Below, piece by piece: positions 1 through 7,342 of a DNA stretch of 64,000 nt. Source of the stretch: UBA9611 sp965237595 (GTDB lineage: Bacteria > Chloroflexota > Dehalococcoidia > Lucifugimonadales > UBA3495). The stretch is taken from assembly GCA_965237595.1 (NCBI GenBank), contig CBDEFY010000007.1:434001-498000 (forward strand). The letters run 5' to 3'. Each line of letters starts with the position of its first letter. Positions within the stretch are counted from its first letter, which is position 1. Position numbers and translations under genes: made by a program. The notes beneath the pieces are model-generated. The model did not search any database, was not told the origin of the DNA, and worked only from the letters and a program-made list of their open reading frames with translations.

Positions 1-1
1 C

Positions 2-1552
2 TCCCGGCTGGACAACCCGGAGAAGACTCTGAGCTCCATGAACGAATGTTTCCGGCTGCAGATCCCCATCCTGTTGCCAGACATTAACCGGTCGGAGGAA
101 TTCTTCTCTATCGACCACGACGCGGGCGACCATGACACCAGCGGGCATGACACAGGCAGCAAAGGAGAAGACTCTCCCAGAGGCCCGGGGCTCAGAATCG
201 GGCTGGCCGCCATCAAAACAGTGGGAGAGGGCGCGGTCCGCCCCATCGTGGCAGAACGCCAAGAGAGCGGGCCCTACCAGTCCATCGACGATTTCTGCCG
301 CCGGGCGGGGGCTTCCGGCTTGAACCGCCGCACACTGGAAAGTCTGGCCAGGGCTGGGACCTTTGACAGCCTGGCCCCTCGAGGCGCGGTGATGGGCGCT
401 CTCGACCAGATCGTCGCCACCGCTCAGAGGGAAGCCCGCACCCGTAACTCGGGCCAGAGCAGTTTCTTCGACGGAGACTTCGACGGAAACAACGGAGCTT
501 CCAGCGCTGCGGGGATGAGCGGCATCCCCCTCACCGCTCCCGACGTTTCAGACCAGGAAAAGGCCGCTTGGGAACGGGAATTGTTGGGCCTGGCTCTGTC
601 CCACAATCCGCTCCGCACCCTGGGCGCCATGGATACAGGAGGGGCCTACAATTCCCTGGACCAATTGGACGAGGAGATGTCCGGCCAGTCCGTTAATTTG
701 CTGGGCTACATCTCCTCCGTCACCGAGCGCAGCACACGGGAAGGGAAGCGGTTCTTCATTGTGAATCTCGAAGTCCTGGGCGGATTCTTGGAAGTAATGG
801 TCTGGCCCGACACCCTGCAGCGAACGGCGGAGGTGTGGCAGGACGGCCGCTTGGTGTTGGTTACCGGCAGGCTGCGTCTGCGCGGGGACCAGCTGTCCCT
901 TGCCTGCGACGGCGCGGTGGTATACGACCCGGAGAACCCGCCGGCAGCCCCGCCGCCGGCCAAGGCCTATGACGGATACAAAAACGGCAACGGCAATGGC
1001 CGCAAAACAGTTGACCCCGAGATCAGGGAAAAGAAGGCGCAAATGACCACAGGCGATAACAACCGGGCGGAACCACCGGCGGAACCACAGAAGGTGGTCC
1101 GCCTGGCAGTAACCGAGTCGGACGATCCGAATCACGACGCCCATCTACTTCGGGAGGTCATCGGCGTCCTACTGGAATATCCCGGCCGGGACCGGGTGAA
1201 CCTGGACATCCGTACCGGCGAGAAGCGCGTTCGAATGGACCTCCCGGTGGTTAGCACCGGCTATTGCGAAGCAATGCACACTCGCCTGGAAGAATTGTTG
1301 GGGCCGAATACCGTGGCGGTCCACCAGGAGCTGGGCTTGGGCATTGAATCCCCGGCCGAAGCGCCCGTGATTCTGTCCCTTGAGGCCGAGCAGCAGGCCT
1401 CTCCTGATCCGACCTCGGAAACGCCCCCAAAAACAACTCGGGCGGCTTCCGAATCCACTCCAGCCGCAGTCGCTGAGCCTCCGGTTGCGGCCGTTGCCGA
1501 TGTGTCCCAACCCGACGGGGCGGACGCTGCGGGAGACGAACCGCCCTTCTAG
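2..1552 (+). CDS. dnaE: DNA polymerase III alpha subunit, C-terminal part (5' end outside window)
   Basis: Replicative polymerase alpha subunit; only the last ~516 codons are in the window and the reading phase is open to the left edge (first full codon at base 2). The fragment covers the end of the polymerase/fingers region (PDINRSE, then IGLAAIKTVGEGAVRPI), the helix-hairpin-helix region (NRRTLESLARAGTFDSL), an OB-fold near residues 235-315 of the fragment (LLGYISSVTERST...) and a C-terminal domain after a low-complexity Pro/Lys linker. Between PDINRSEEFF and GPGLRIGLAA there is a small Asp/His/Gly-rich insertion (DHDTSGHDTG) that is not typical. The C-terminal ~60 residues are Pro/Ala/Thr-rich. 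Ends with TAG at 1550. The family call is firm; the start is not visible. Confidence 0.95.
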   Translation, partial: SRLDNPEKTLSSMNECFRLQIPILLPDINRSEEFFSIDHDAGDHDTSGHDTGSKGEDSPRGPGLRIGLAAIKTVGEGAVRPIVAERQESGPYQSIDDFCRRAGASGLNRRTLESLARAGTFDSLAPRGAVMGALDQIVATAQREARTRNSGQSSFFDGDFDGNNGASSAAGMSGIPLTAPDVSDQEKAAWERELLGLALSHNPLRTLGAMDTGGAYNSLDQLDEEMSGQSVNLLGYISSVTERSTREGKRFFIVNLEVLGGFLEVMVWPDTLQRTAEVWQDGRLVLVTGRLRLRGDQLSLACDGAVVYDPENPPAAPPPAKAYDGYKNGNGNGRKTVDPEIREKKAQMTTGDNNRAEPPAEPQKVVRLAVTESDDPNHDAHLLREVIGVLLEYPGRDRVNLDIRTGEKRVRMDLPVVSTGYCEAMHTRLEELLGPNTVAVHQELGLGIESPAEAPVILSLEAEQQASPDPTSETPPKTTRAASESTPAAVAEPPVAAVADVSQPDGADAAGDEPPF

Positions 1553-2232
1553 CTGTCCTTCGAATCGACTGCCTTGCTGCTCCAAAAATCCGCCATGAAT
1601 TGTCCGTCTCACTGGCCGATTCACGCCTGAGGAGCAACCCTGTTGACATGCCGTTTCGGAAATCTCACGTATTCTGTCTGGTTTTCTACGAATCCTTTGC
1701 ATATTTTTATCGACCGTTGCCGGTCAGTTCTGCCCCACGGAAAACCAAGCACGCAACCCCACATTTTAGTGATAATTGAAAACTTGACCGGTTCTTGACT
1801 GGCTGGTGAACTCCCTAGCAATGCTTTCCACGGTCCACCAACGGTCCTGGGGAGCAGCGCTCAGGTGCTGTCCCAAACGTCAACCAAGCCGGTCGAGAGA
1901 ATGTTGAAGTACTATTACGGCCCTTCGAAGGAGCCGTCTCCCGATAGGGTTCCTCCAAACAGGTCCCAACATCTCTCACCTCTCTACCTCCCCTGAAATC
2001 CGTTCCCGCCAGAAGAACACCGTCCCCTGCGAGCCCTGACTCCCACCACCAACCGCATAACCTCCGCGTTTCCCGTTCACTTAAACCCTGCCTTGTCTTG
2101 GCGACCTGGCTGTTGATTACCACCAGTAACGATACGGAGACTTGCGGTCAAAATTAGGGCAAAAACCCGGAACACACTCGAATCAATGCCAGCAATTATC
2201 TTGAACCGATTAACATCAACATGGAGCCAGAT
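1553..2232. other. intergenic region between dnaE and panD
   Basis: About 680 bases without a convincing gene. Short open frames on the minus strand (for example 1815-2123 and 2077-2445) have no recognisable domain and are best seen as chance. A TTGACA hexamer occurs at 1642-1647 but no well-placed -10 was found. I see no terminator with a clear T-run and no RNA gene. Confidence 0.5.
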
Positions 2233-2631
2233 ATGAGGATTGTCCTGAGAGCTAAGATTCACCGGGCCTGGGTGACCGACGCCAACCCCGACTACGTGGG
2301 AAGTATCCTGATTGACGAAGATTTGATGGACAAGATTGACCTGTGGAACTTCGAAAAGGTGTTGGTCTGTGACGTGACCAACGGCAACCGGTTCGAGACC
2401 TATGCCATTGCCGGCGAGCGCGGGTCTGGCGTGTGTTCGGTCCAAGGGGCCGCTGCCCGGCTGAGCGCCAAGAGCAACTGCCTAATCATCATGTCCTTCG
2501 AGGTTTCCGATGAACCCATCGACCCAAAGATGATACTTGTCGACGAGGAAAACCGGTTCGTCGAATATCTGGAGGGTGCCAAACATGTCCAGCAGGTTGA
2601 GGTGGACCCGGAAATTCGGACAGGTGGTTAA
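2233..2631 (+). CDS. panD: Aspartate 1-decarboxylase, C-terminus altered by IS insertion
   Basis: Pyruvoyl enzyme making beta-alanine from L-aspartate for pantothenate and CoA synthesis. Visible: N-terminal RAKIHRAWVT, the Gly-Ser self-cleavage site in DYVGSILIDE (Ser becomes the pyruvoyl group), the VTNGNRFETYAIAGERGSG core and the GAAARL segment. I chose ATG 2233 over ATG 2221 because GGAG at 2223-2226 lies seven bases upstream of it. IS-A copy 1 entered in the last codons: joining the flanks after removing one GGT duplication gives ...QQVH followed by TGA at 3935-3937, whereas the present frame continues into the IS and ends ...QQVEVDPEIRTGG. About ten foreign residues now replace the final His. 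The core is intact, so activity is probably kept. Confidence 0.9.
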   Translation: MRIVLRAKIHRAWVTDANPDYVGSILIDEDLMDKIDLWNFEKVLVCDVTNGNRFETYAIAGERGSGVCSVQGAAARLSAKSNCLIIMSFEVSDEPIDPKMILVDEENRFVEYLEGAKHVQQVEVDPEIRTGG

Positions 2632-2687
2632 GTGAGAGTTCTGCTCCTAAAATAGCCACAGCTGTTGCTGTGAGGGAGGAGTGGGAC

Positions 2688-2972
2688 ATGTCAAAAGAGC
2701 GGAGGAAGCACAGCCCAACATTCAAGGCCAAGGTGGCCCTGGAAGCGGTGAAGGGTGAAGAGACGGTGGCCCAACTGGCCGCCCCCTACGAGGTCCATCC
2801 CGGGCAGATCCAGGCCTGGAAGAAGTCCTTGTTGGAAGGAGCGGTCGGCGTCTTTGGTGGGAACCAAGACAAACGCCAGAAGAGCGATGCGGTCCTTGTT
2901 GCCCGGCTCTAACAGCAGATCGGCCAACTGAAGGTTGAGCGGGATTTCTTGGCGGAGAGGCTCGGTCCATGA
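2688..2972 (+). pseudogene. IS-A OrfA, nonsense mutant (copy 1)
   Basis: HTH-type OrfA of an IS3-family transposase (MSKERRKHSPTFKAKVALEA). The start ATG 2688 has a GGGAGGAG ribosome site just upstream. In copy 2 the frame runs to a stop overlapping orfB by ATGA; here TAT (Tyr) has become TAA at 2910-2912, cutting off the last 20 residues, which belong to the leucine-zipper-like segment. This copy probably cannot make a full OrfA or OrfAB product. Confidence 0.85.
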
Positions 2973-3913
2973 GCCGGGAGCGGCGGCGGGAGATGGTGGA
3001 CCGGCGGCACCCAGCCTTGTCCACAGTGAGACAGTGCGCCTTACTGAGCATCAGCAGGTCCAGCCTAAACTACCGGCGCAAGGGGACTTGCTCGGAGAAC
3101 CTGACCGTGATGAAGGCGATGGACCACCAGTACCTAAGTACCCCCTTCTACGGGTCGCGGCGCATGAGGGTCTGGCTGGGCACTCAAGGTCACAGGGTGA
3201 ACCGGAAGCGGGTCCAGCGTCTGATGCGGACCATGGGACTACGTGCCATCTACCGGTGGCCCCGGACCAGCAAGCCGGGGCCAGGGCACAAGGTGTATCC
3301 CTACCTCCTGAGCGGCATGGAGATCACCAGACCAAATCAGGTGTGGGCCGCCGACATCACCTACATCCCCATGGCCAAGGGTTTCTTATACCTGGTGGCC
3401 ATCATGGATTGGTACACGCGGTACGTGGTGGCCTGGCGTCTTTCCAACACCTTGGATGCTGATTTCTGTGTCGAGACATTGGAGGAAGCGCTTGGCAAGG
3501 GGAAGCCAGAGGTCTTCAACACCGACCAGGGCAGCCAGTTCACCGGCGAAGCCTTCACCGGTCTCCTAGAGCAGCACGGAGTGAGAATCAGCATGGACGG
3601 GAAGGGACGCTACACCGACAACATCTTGTTGGAGCGGCTGTGGCGCACGGTTAAGTACGAGGAGGTCTACCTGAAAGCCTACTCCAACGGGCGAGAAGCC
3701 AAGGCCGGGCTTGACGCATACTTCAGCTTCTACAACAACCAAAGACCCCACCAGGCCTTGGGCTACCGGACACCGGCTGAGGTGTTCAAAGGAGACTTGG
3801 CGCCATCAGATGAACGGTCAATCAATGGGAAACGGGCACCGAACGGAGCGTTCTCAGACCTTGGAAAGACGGCGGAACTCTCACTTAGTTTTGCACCAAA
3901 CCTGTCCAACTGA
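2969..3913 (+). CDS. IS-A OrfB, IS3-family DDE transposase (copy 1)
   Basis: 314-residue integrase-type (rve) transposase. The catalytic acidic triad is visible: Asp in WAADITYI, Asp in NTDQGSQFT and Glu in NILLERLWRTVKYEE. An HTH_21-like N-terminal segment precedes it (PFYGSRRMRVWL). ATG 2969 overlaps the expected OrfA stop by four bases (ATGA), suggesting translational coupling. It is intact, but its OrfA partner is truncated. Confidence 0.9.
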   Translation: MSRERRREMVDRRHPALSTVRQCALLSISRSSLNYRRKGTCSENLTVMKAMDHQYLSTPFYGSRRMRVWLGTQGHRVNRKRVQRLMRTMGLRAIYRWPRTSKPGPGHKVYPYLLSGMEITRPNQVWAADITYIPMAKGFLYLVAIMDWYTRYVVAWRLSNTLDADFCVETLEEALGKGKPEVFNTDQGSQFTGEAFTGLLEQHGVRISMDGKGRYTDNILLERLWRTVKYEEVYLKAYSNGREAKAGLDAYFSFYNNQRPHQALGYRTPAEVFKGDLAPSDERSINGKRAPNGAFSDLGKTAELSLSFAPNLSN

Positions 3914-4736
3914 TTGGGTCCACCTCAGGTACACTGAACAAGAAACGGAAAGTTATTACGACTCACAGGACGCCATCTACCGGTCCTTCTGGGACGAGGA
4001 TGGCAGCGTCCACTGGGGCGTATTCGATGAGAGCACGGGCACCGACTTCCTGAAGGCCTGCGCCAACCTGAACGGCATGATGGTGGACAAGGGCCGCATC
4101 GATGCCTCGGCCAGGGTCTTGGACTTGGGCTGCGGCAACGGCACCACTGCAATCTGGCTCAGCAACAACCAGGATTGTCATGTCACCGGCGTCGATCTCA
4201 GCGGCGTCCGCGTGCAGAACGCCCGGAAAGCCCGGGCCAGCCTGGACCAGGCCGCCCAAGAACAATTGGCCTTCGAGAAAGCCTCGGCCACCGATCTACC
4301 CTTTGACGACGCCACTTTCACCCATATATGGAGTCAGGCGGTCATCTACCACGTCCCCGACAAAGAAACTGTAGTCAAAGAGGCCTACCGGGTATTGGAA
4401 GACGGAGGCATCATGGTCTTCGACGACCTGACCAAGCCCCAACCGGAGATTAGCGCCGCCGGCCAGCAGTTTGTCTATGACCGGCTGCTTTACGACACGC
4501 CTTTCAGCTTCGACACCTACCAGGGCGCCCTCCAAGACCAAGGATTCAAGGTCATTGAAGCCCACGATCTATCGCCCCACCTGAAGAATAGTTATCTGCA
4601 GCTGGCCGACCGTACACCCAAGTTCGGCGGCGAGCACGCCGAGCACTATGCCGAGTTGACCACGGCTTACCGGGAGACCGCCCGGGCAGTGGACAACCGG
4701 GAAGTTGGATGGGGCTTATTCATCTGCCAAAAGTAG
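3891..4736 (+). CDS. Class I SAM-dependent methyltransferase, start codon removed by IS-A
   Basis: Rossmann-fold methyltransferase with motif I VLDLGCGNGTT, acidic motif II region VTGVDLS, motif post-I TDLPFDDATF and motif IV IWSQAVIYHVPD. The N-terminal YYDSQDAIYRSFWDEDGS resembles the sarcosine/dimethylglycine and cyclopropane-synthase type group; the substrate is unknown. The native start is ATG 2585 with GGAGGG at 2571-2576, overlapping the end of panD by 20 bases. Rejoining the flanks gives M-S-S-R-Y-T-E-Q in one frame. IS-A copy 1 now separates those first codons from the rest. The frame is open back into the IS; TTG 3891 is the nearest possible in-frame start, without a good ribosome site, so expression today is uncertain. 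Confidence 0.8.
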   Translation: MHQTCPTDWVHLRYTEQETESYYDSQDAIYRSFWDEDGSVHWGVFDESTGTDFLKACANLNGMMVDKGRIDASARVLDLGCGNGTTAIWLSNNQDCHVTGVDLSGVRVQNARKARASLDQAAQEQLAFEKASATDLPFDDATFTHIWSQAVIYHVPDKETVVKEAYRVLEDGGIMVFDDLTKPQPEISAAGQQFVYDRLLYDTPFSFDTYQGALQDQGFKVIEAHDLSPHLKNSYLQLADRTPKFGGEHAEHYAELTTAYRETARAVDNREVGWGLFICQK

Positions 4737-4758
4737 CGCCGCGCAAATTGCCCGAATA

Positions 4759-4783
4759 ATGGCCCGGTCTGGCCGGGCCATTT
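4759..4783 (+). terminator. Hairpin after methyltransferase gene
   Basis: Perfect 9-bp stem ATGGCCCGG / CCGGGCCAT with a 5-base loop, 22 bases after the stop codon. The following T-run is short (TTTGATAT), so termination strength is uncertain. Confidence 0.6.
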
Positions 4784-4827
4784 GATATAAGTCCCCTCAT
4801 TGCCAGCCCTCTTAGGAGTGCCTCCCC

Positions 4828-5457
4828 ATGCAAGAAAGTCATAGAAGAGTCCAGTGGGTCTATGAGTTAACCAGCGACAAAGAGCTGGAAGACCGCTACG
4901 ACCAATGGGCCGCCGATTATGACAAGGACTTAGCCGAAGAATTCGCTTGGAACGCTCCCCAGAACGCCACCGATGTATTCGCCAATCATGTAGACATATC
5001 TGCCCGGATATTGGACGCTGGGGCTGGCACCGGGCTGGTGGGCGAATGTCTGGTCAAGGCCGGGTTCAAAAACCTGGTGGCCATGGACATGTCCCAGGGA
5101 ATGTTGGATGAGGCTAAGAGCAAGAACCTCTACAACGAGTTCCACCGGATGACGCTGGGCGGGAGCCTGGATTTCGCCACCGGCGAATTCGACGCCGTGA
5201 TTAGCGTTGGAGTCTTCACCCAGGGCCACGCTCGCGCCAATTCGTTCGTCGAATTGGTCCGAATCACCAAGCCCGGTGGCCACATCGTCTTCTGCTTACG
5301 GACCGACGTATATGAAACCAACGGGTTCAAAGAGCAGCAAACGGGAATGGAAGAATCCGGAGTGTGGCAGCTTACCGAGATGACCGACCAGTTCCAGCCC
5401 CTGCCCAAAGGCGAGCCCGAGGTCTGGCACCGGATCTGGGCCTACCGCGTCAACTGA
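4828..5457 (+). CDS. Class I SAM-dependent methyltransferase
   Basis: 209-residue Rossmann-fold methyltransferase. Motif I is ILDAGAGTGLVGE, with the acidic residue in LVAMDMSQGML; the later ISVGVFTQGHA and KPGGHIVFCLRTD segments match motifs IV-VI. The N-terminal DRYDQWAADYDKDL segment is like the METTL27-type group. Substrate unknown. The start ATG 4828 has AGGAG at 4814-4818. It follows another methyltransferase but a hairpin lies between them, so it is probably transcribed on its own. Confidence 0.85.
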   Translation: MQESHRRVQWVYELTSDKELEDRYDQWAADYDKDLAEEFAWNAPQNATDVFANHVDISARILDAGAGTGLVGECLVKAGFKNLVAMDMSQGMLDEAKSKNLYNEFHRMTLGGSLDFATGEFDAVISVGVFTQGHARANSFVELVRITKPGGHIVFCLRTDVYETNGFKEQQTGMEESGVWQLTEMTDQFQPLPKGEPEVWHRIWAYRVN

Positions 5458-5505
5458 CCTAATCCCACGCCTTGGGCTGTTGCCCTGGGGCACTTCCGCC
5501 GCTAT

Positions 5506-6384
5506 CTACCCTTCCGCCAAGAAGTCGCCAATCACCTGCGCCAATTCTTGGGGCTTGTGATAGCCGATGTCGTGAATGGTTTCCGGGACCCAGTGCACCC
5601 GCCCATTCTTGAGGTTTTGTCCGGCTGCTTCGACCATGCGTCGGCGGGTCTCGGCGAATTCGGTGCCAGCACGTTCGGGAGTGGGCCCAGCGGGCACCAT
5701 TAGGGTGGGGCATTCGATCCTGGGTAACGTCACGGACGCCGGTTCGTCCCACATGGCCCGGATCGTCTGGGCGTGATTCTCCGGACGCAAAATGTCCTGT
5801 ATCTGCCCGTTCTCATCCTCGTAGACCATGGTCTGGACAATGCGCTCTAACTCATCGCTCCAAATCTCTCCCATTTGGTTGCGGAGCCGTTCCAAGAACT
5901 CCTGCCGGTTCCCGGTCACGTCTCTGGGACGCACACGCTGGGAGAACGACTCCCATGTTGCTCCGGGAAAGAGCCTGCCATCGAGGAAACCGCCTTCAAT
6001 CATAATCAACCGTTTGACCCGGTCGGGGAAATTGGCGGCAAAATTAGTGGCCACGTTGCCGCCCCAGGAATGGCCCATCACCGCCACTTCGTACAATCCA
6101 ATGTGGTCCAAGAGCCCGGCCAAGTCATCGGACAGAGTCTTCCAGTCATAGCCGTTGGGAGCGTTGGTGGTCTGGCCGTGACCGCGCTGGTCGGGCGCAA
6201 TGAGGCGGTGGCGGTCCCGGAGCAGGGGCGCGACGATGTCGTACCAATGGGCCGAAGATGCCAACCCGTGGAGGGCCAATAACGGCGGGCCGTCGCCGCC
6301 CCAGTCCAGATAACGGACCTTCAGTTCTCCGATATCGGCCCAATGTTCGCTGGGTGTAAATCCGTCTGTGCGGCTGTCCACCAA
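5506..6384 (-). CDS. Alpha/beta hydrolase
   Basis: 292-residue hydrolase fold protein. Visible: oxyanion-hole HG (LLALHGLASSAHW), nucleophile elbow GHSWGG (Ser), an acid candidate after CPTLMVPAGPTPE, and the C-terminal catalytic His in PETIHDIGYHKP. A cap domain lies between residues ~135 and 210. Substrate not predictable; the family includes esterases, haloperoxidases and epoxide hydrolases. The start is either TTG 6384 or GTG 6381; the GGAGGAAGGAGA leader serves either. It is convergent with the upstream methyltransferase gene. Confidence 0.85.
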   Translation of the reverse strand: MVDSRTDGFTPSEHWADIGELKVRYLDWGGDGPPLLALHGLASSAHWYDIVAPLLRDRHRLIAPDQRGHGQTTNAPNGYDWKTLSDDLAGLLDHIGLYEVAVMGHSWGGNVATNFAANFPDRVKRLIMIEGGFLDGRLFPGATWESFSQRVRPRDVTGNRQEFLERLRNQMGEIWSDELERIVQTMVYEDENGQIQDILRPENHAQTIRAMWDEPASVTLPRIECPTLMVPAGPTPERAGTEFAETRRRMVEAAGQNLKNGRVHWVPETIHDIGYHKPQELAQVIGDFLAEG

Positions 6385-6534
6385 TCTCCTTCCTCCATTC
6401 TGGTCGTCGCTGGCTGCGGGCTAGTATATCAATGCCTGCGCGGCCCCGAAAGTAGCCACATCTCCGGCATGGCAAACACTTCGGCTTAAATTTGGTAAAA
6501 TAGGTTCCAAAAATAATCGACCGGGGTGCGGCAA

Positions 6535-6753
6535 ATGATTGCATGGGCGTTGATTCTGATAGCTATCGGAGTAGGAGCACTGATGGACGTATCCATCTGG
6601 CCATGCGTTTTGATTGCCATTGGTGTGTCGGCCCTTCTGTCTGTCGTCTTCAGGGGCAACCAAGAAACGGCCAGATGGTTCAACTGCTGGCCGTGCTGGC
6701 CAACCTTCTACCGTCCAGAACCAGAAGATCCAGCTGGCTCCCGTCCGGAGTAA
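6535..6753 (+). CDS. Small two-helix membrane protein, LiaI/LiaF-like (DUF5668-type)
   Basis: 72-residue protein with two hydrophobic helices (WALILIAIGVGAL and WPCVLIAIGVSALLSVVF) in the repeated LILIAIGV pattern of LiaI/LiaF-like transmembrane domains, then a short hydrophilic tail rich in Pro and Trp. ATG 6535 preceded by GGGGTG at 6523-6528 is preferred over GTG 6526. Function unknown; related domains occur in envelope-stress proteins. Confidence 0.6.
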   Translation: MIAWALILIAIGVGALMDVSIWPCVLIAIGVSALLSVVFRGNQETARWFNCWPCWPTFYRPEPEDPAGSRPE

Positions 6754-6796
6754 ATCTCGCCATAGCTGCGGCATAATCCGATTAACCGGGCATCGT

Positions 6797-6832
6797 AAAC
6801 GGCCTCTCCAAATCCGGAGCGGCCGTTTTTCC
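6797..6832 (+). terminator. Rho-independent terminator
   Basis: Stem AAACGGCC / GGCCGTTT with an inner CTCC/GGAG pairing and a trailing TTTTTCC. It lies between convergent genes, after the small membrane protein and just before the 3' end of ogt. Confidence 0.65.
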
Positions 6833-7342
6833 TTACTTCAGTCCACCCAACTCCATCTGAAGCAGCCGCGCTTTAACTCCTAGGCCACCCCCTCCGTACC
6901 CGCCGAGCCCGCCGTCGCTGGCGATTACCCGGTGACAGGGAATGATTAGCGAGAACCGGTTTCGGGCCATGGCCTGCCCGGCGGCCCGTACCGCCAGCGG
7001 GCTCCCCGCCTCGGCGGCCAACCAAGCGTAGCTCCTGGTTTCTCCAGGCGGTATGCTCCGGCAAGCGTTCCAGGCCGCGCTGAAGAAGGGCGTCACGCCT
7101 GAAAGGTCCAGCTCTATCTGGTCCAGCGCCGTCATATCCCCTGCCGCATAACGGTGCAGACACTTCACCACTTGGTACACGGCATCCGGATCGTCGTCCG
7201 CGCCATCCAAGTCCGTCCCCAATTCTTCCAAGGCCTCCTGGGGCAACGGTTCTAACGACGCCCGCTTCAAGCCTTCTTCTCCGGCCAGGAGAGCCATCCA
7301 GCCTATCGGCAACTCGACCAAATGGTATTTGTCGCCGTTCAC
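6833..7342 (-). CDS. ogt: Methylated-DNA--protein-cysteine methyltransferase
   Basis: DNA repair protein that takes the methyl group from O6-methylguanine onto its own cysteine. The PCHRV active-site motif is present in SLIIPCHRVIASDG, followed by the GLGGYGGG loop; the N-terminal half is the weakly conserved RNase H-like domain. I place the start at GTG 7342: it overlaps the stop of the upstream transglutaminase gene (GTGA) and has AGGAGG five bases upstream. That gives 169 residues, normal for the family; longer upstream frames only re-read the transglutaminase gene. It is last in the moxR operon by overlap, although the functional link is not obvious. Confidence 0.88.
   Translation of the reverse strand: MNGDKYHLVELPIGWMALLAGEEGLKRASLEPLPQEALEELGTDLDGADDDPDAVYQVVKCLHRYAAGDMTALDQIELDLSGVTPFFSAAWNACRSIPPGETRSYAWLAAEAGSPLAVRAAGQAMARNRFSLIIPCHRVIASDGGLGGYGGGGLGVKARLLQMELGGLK

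Larger units (their letters stand above)
2598..3927 (+). mobile_element. IS-A copy 1, IS3-family insertion sequence (1330 bp)
   Basis: Ends are TGAGGTGGACCC on the left and its inverted repeat on the right, followed inward by the shared GGACAGGT. The element is flanked by a 3-bp duplication GGT (2595-2597 and 3928-3930), as is usual for IS3 elements. It carries orfA (broken by a TAA) and an intact orfB. It has the same length and almost the same sequence as copies at 50587-51916 and 57604-58933. The insertion falls inside the overlap between panD and the downstream methyltransferase. Confidence 0.95.

Noticed and set aside
1815..2123. Minus-strand frame in the dnaE-panD spacer
   Set aside because: No domain or ribosome site; composition does not look coding.
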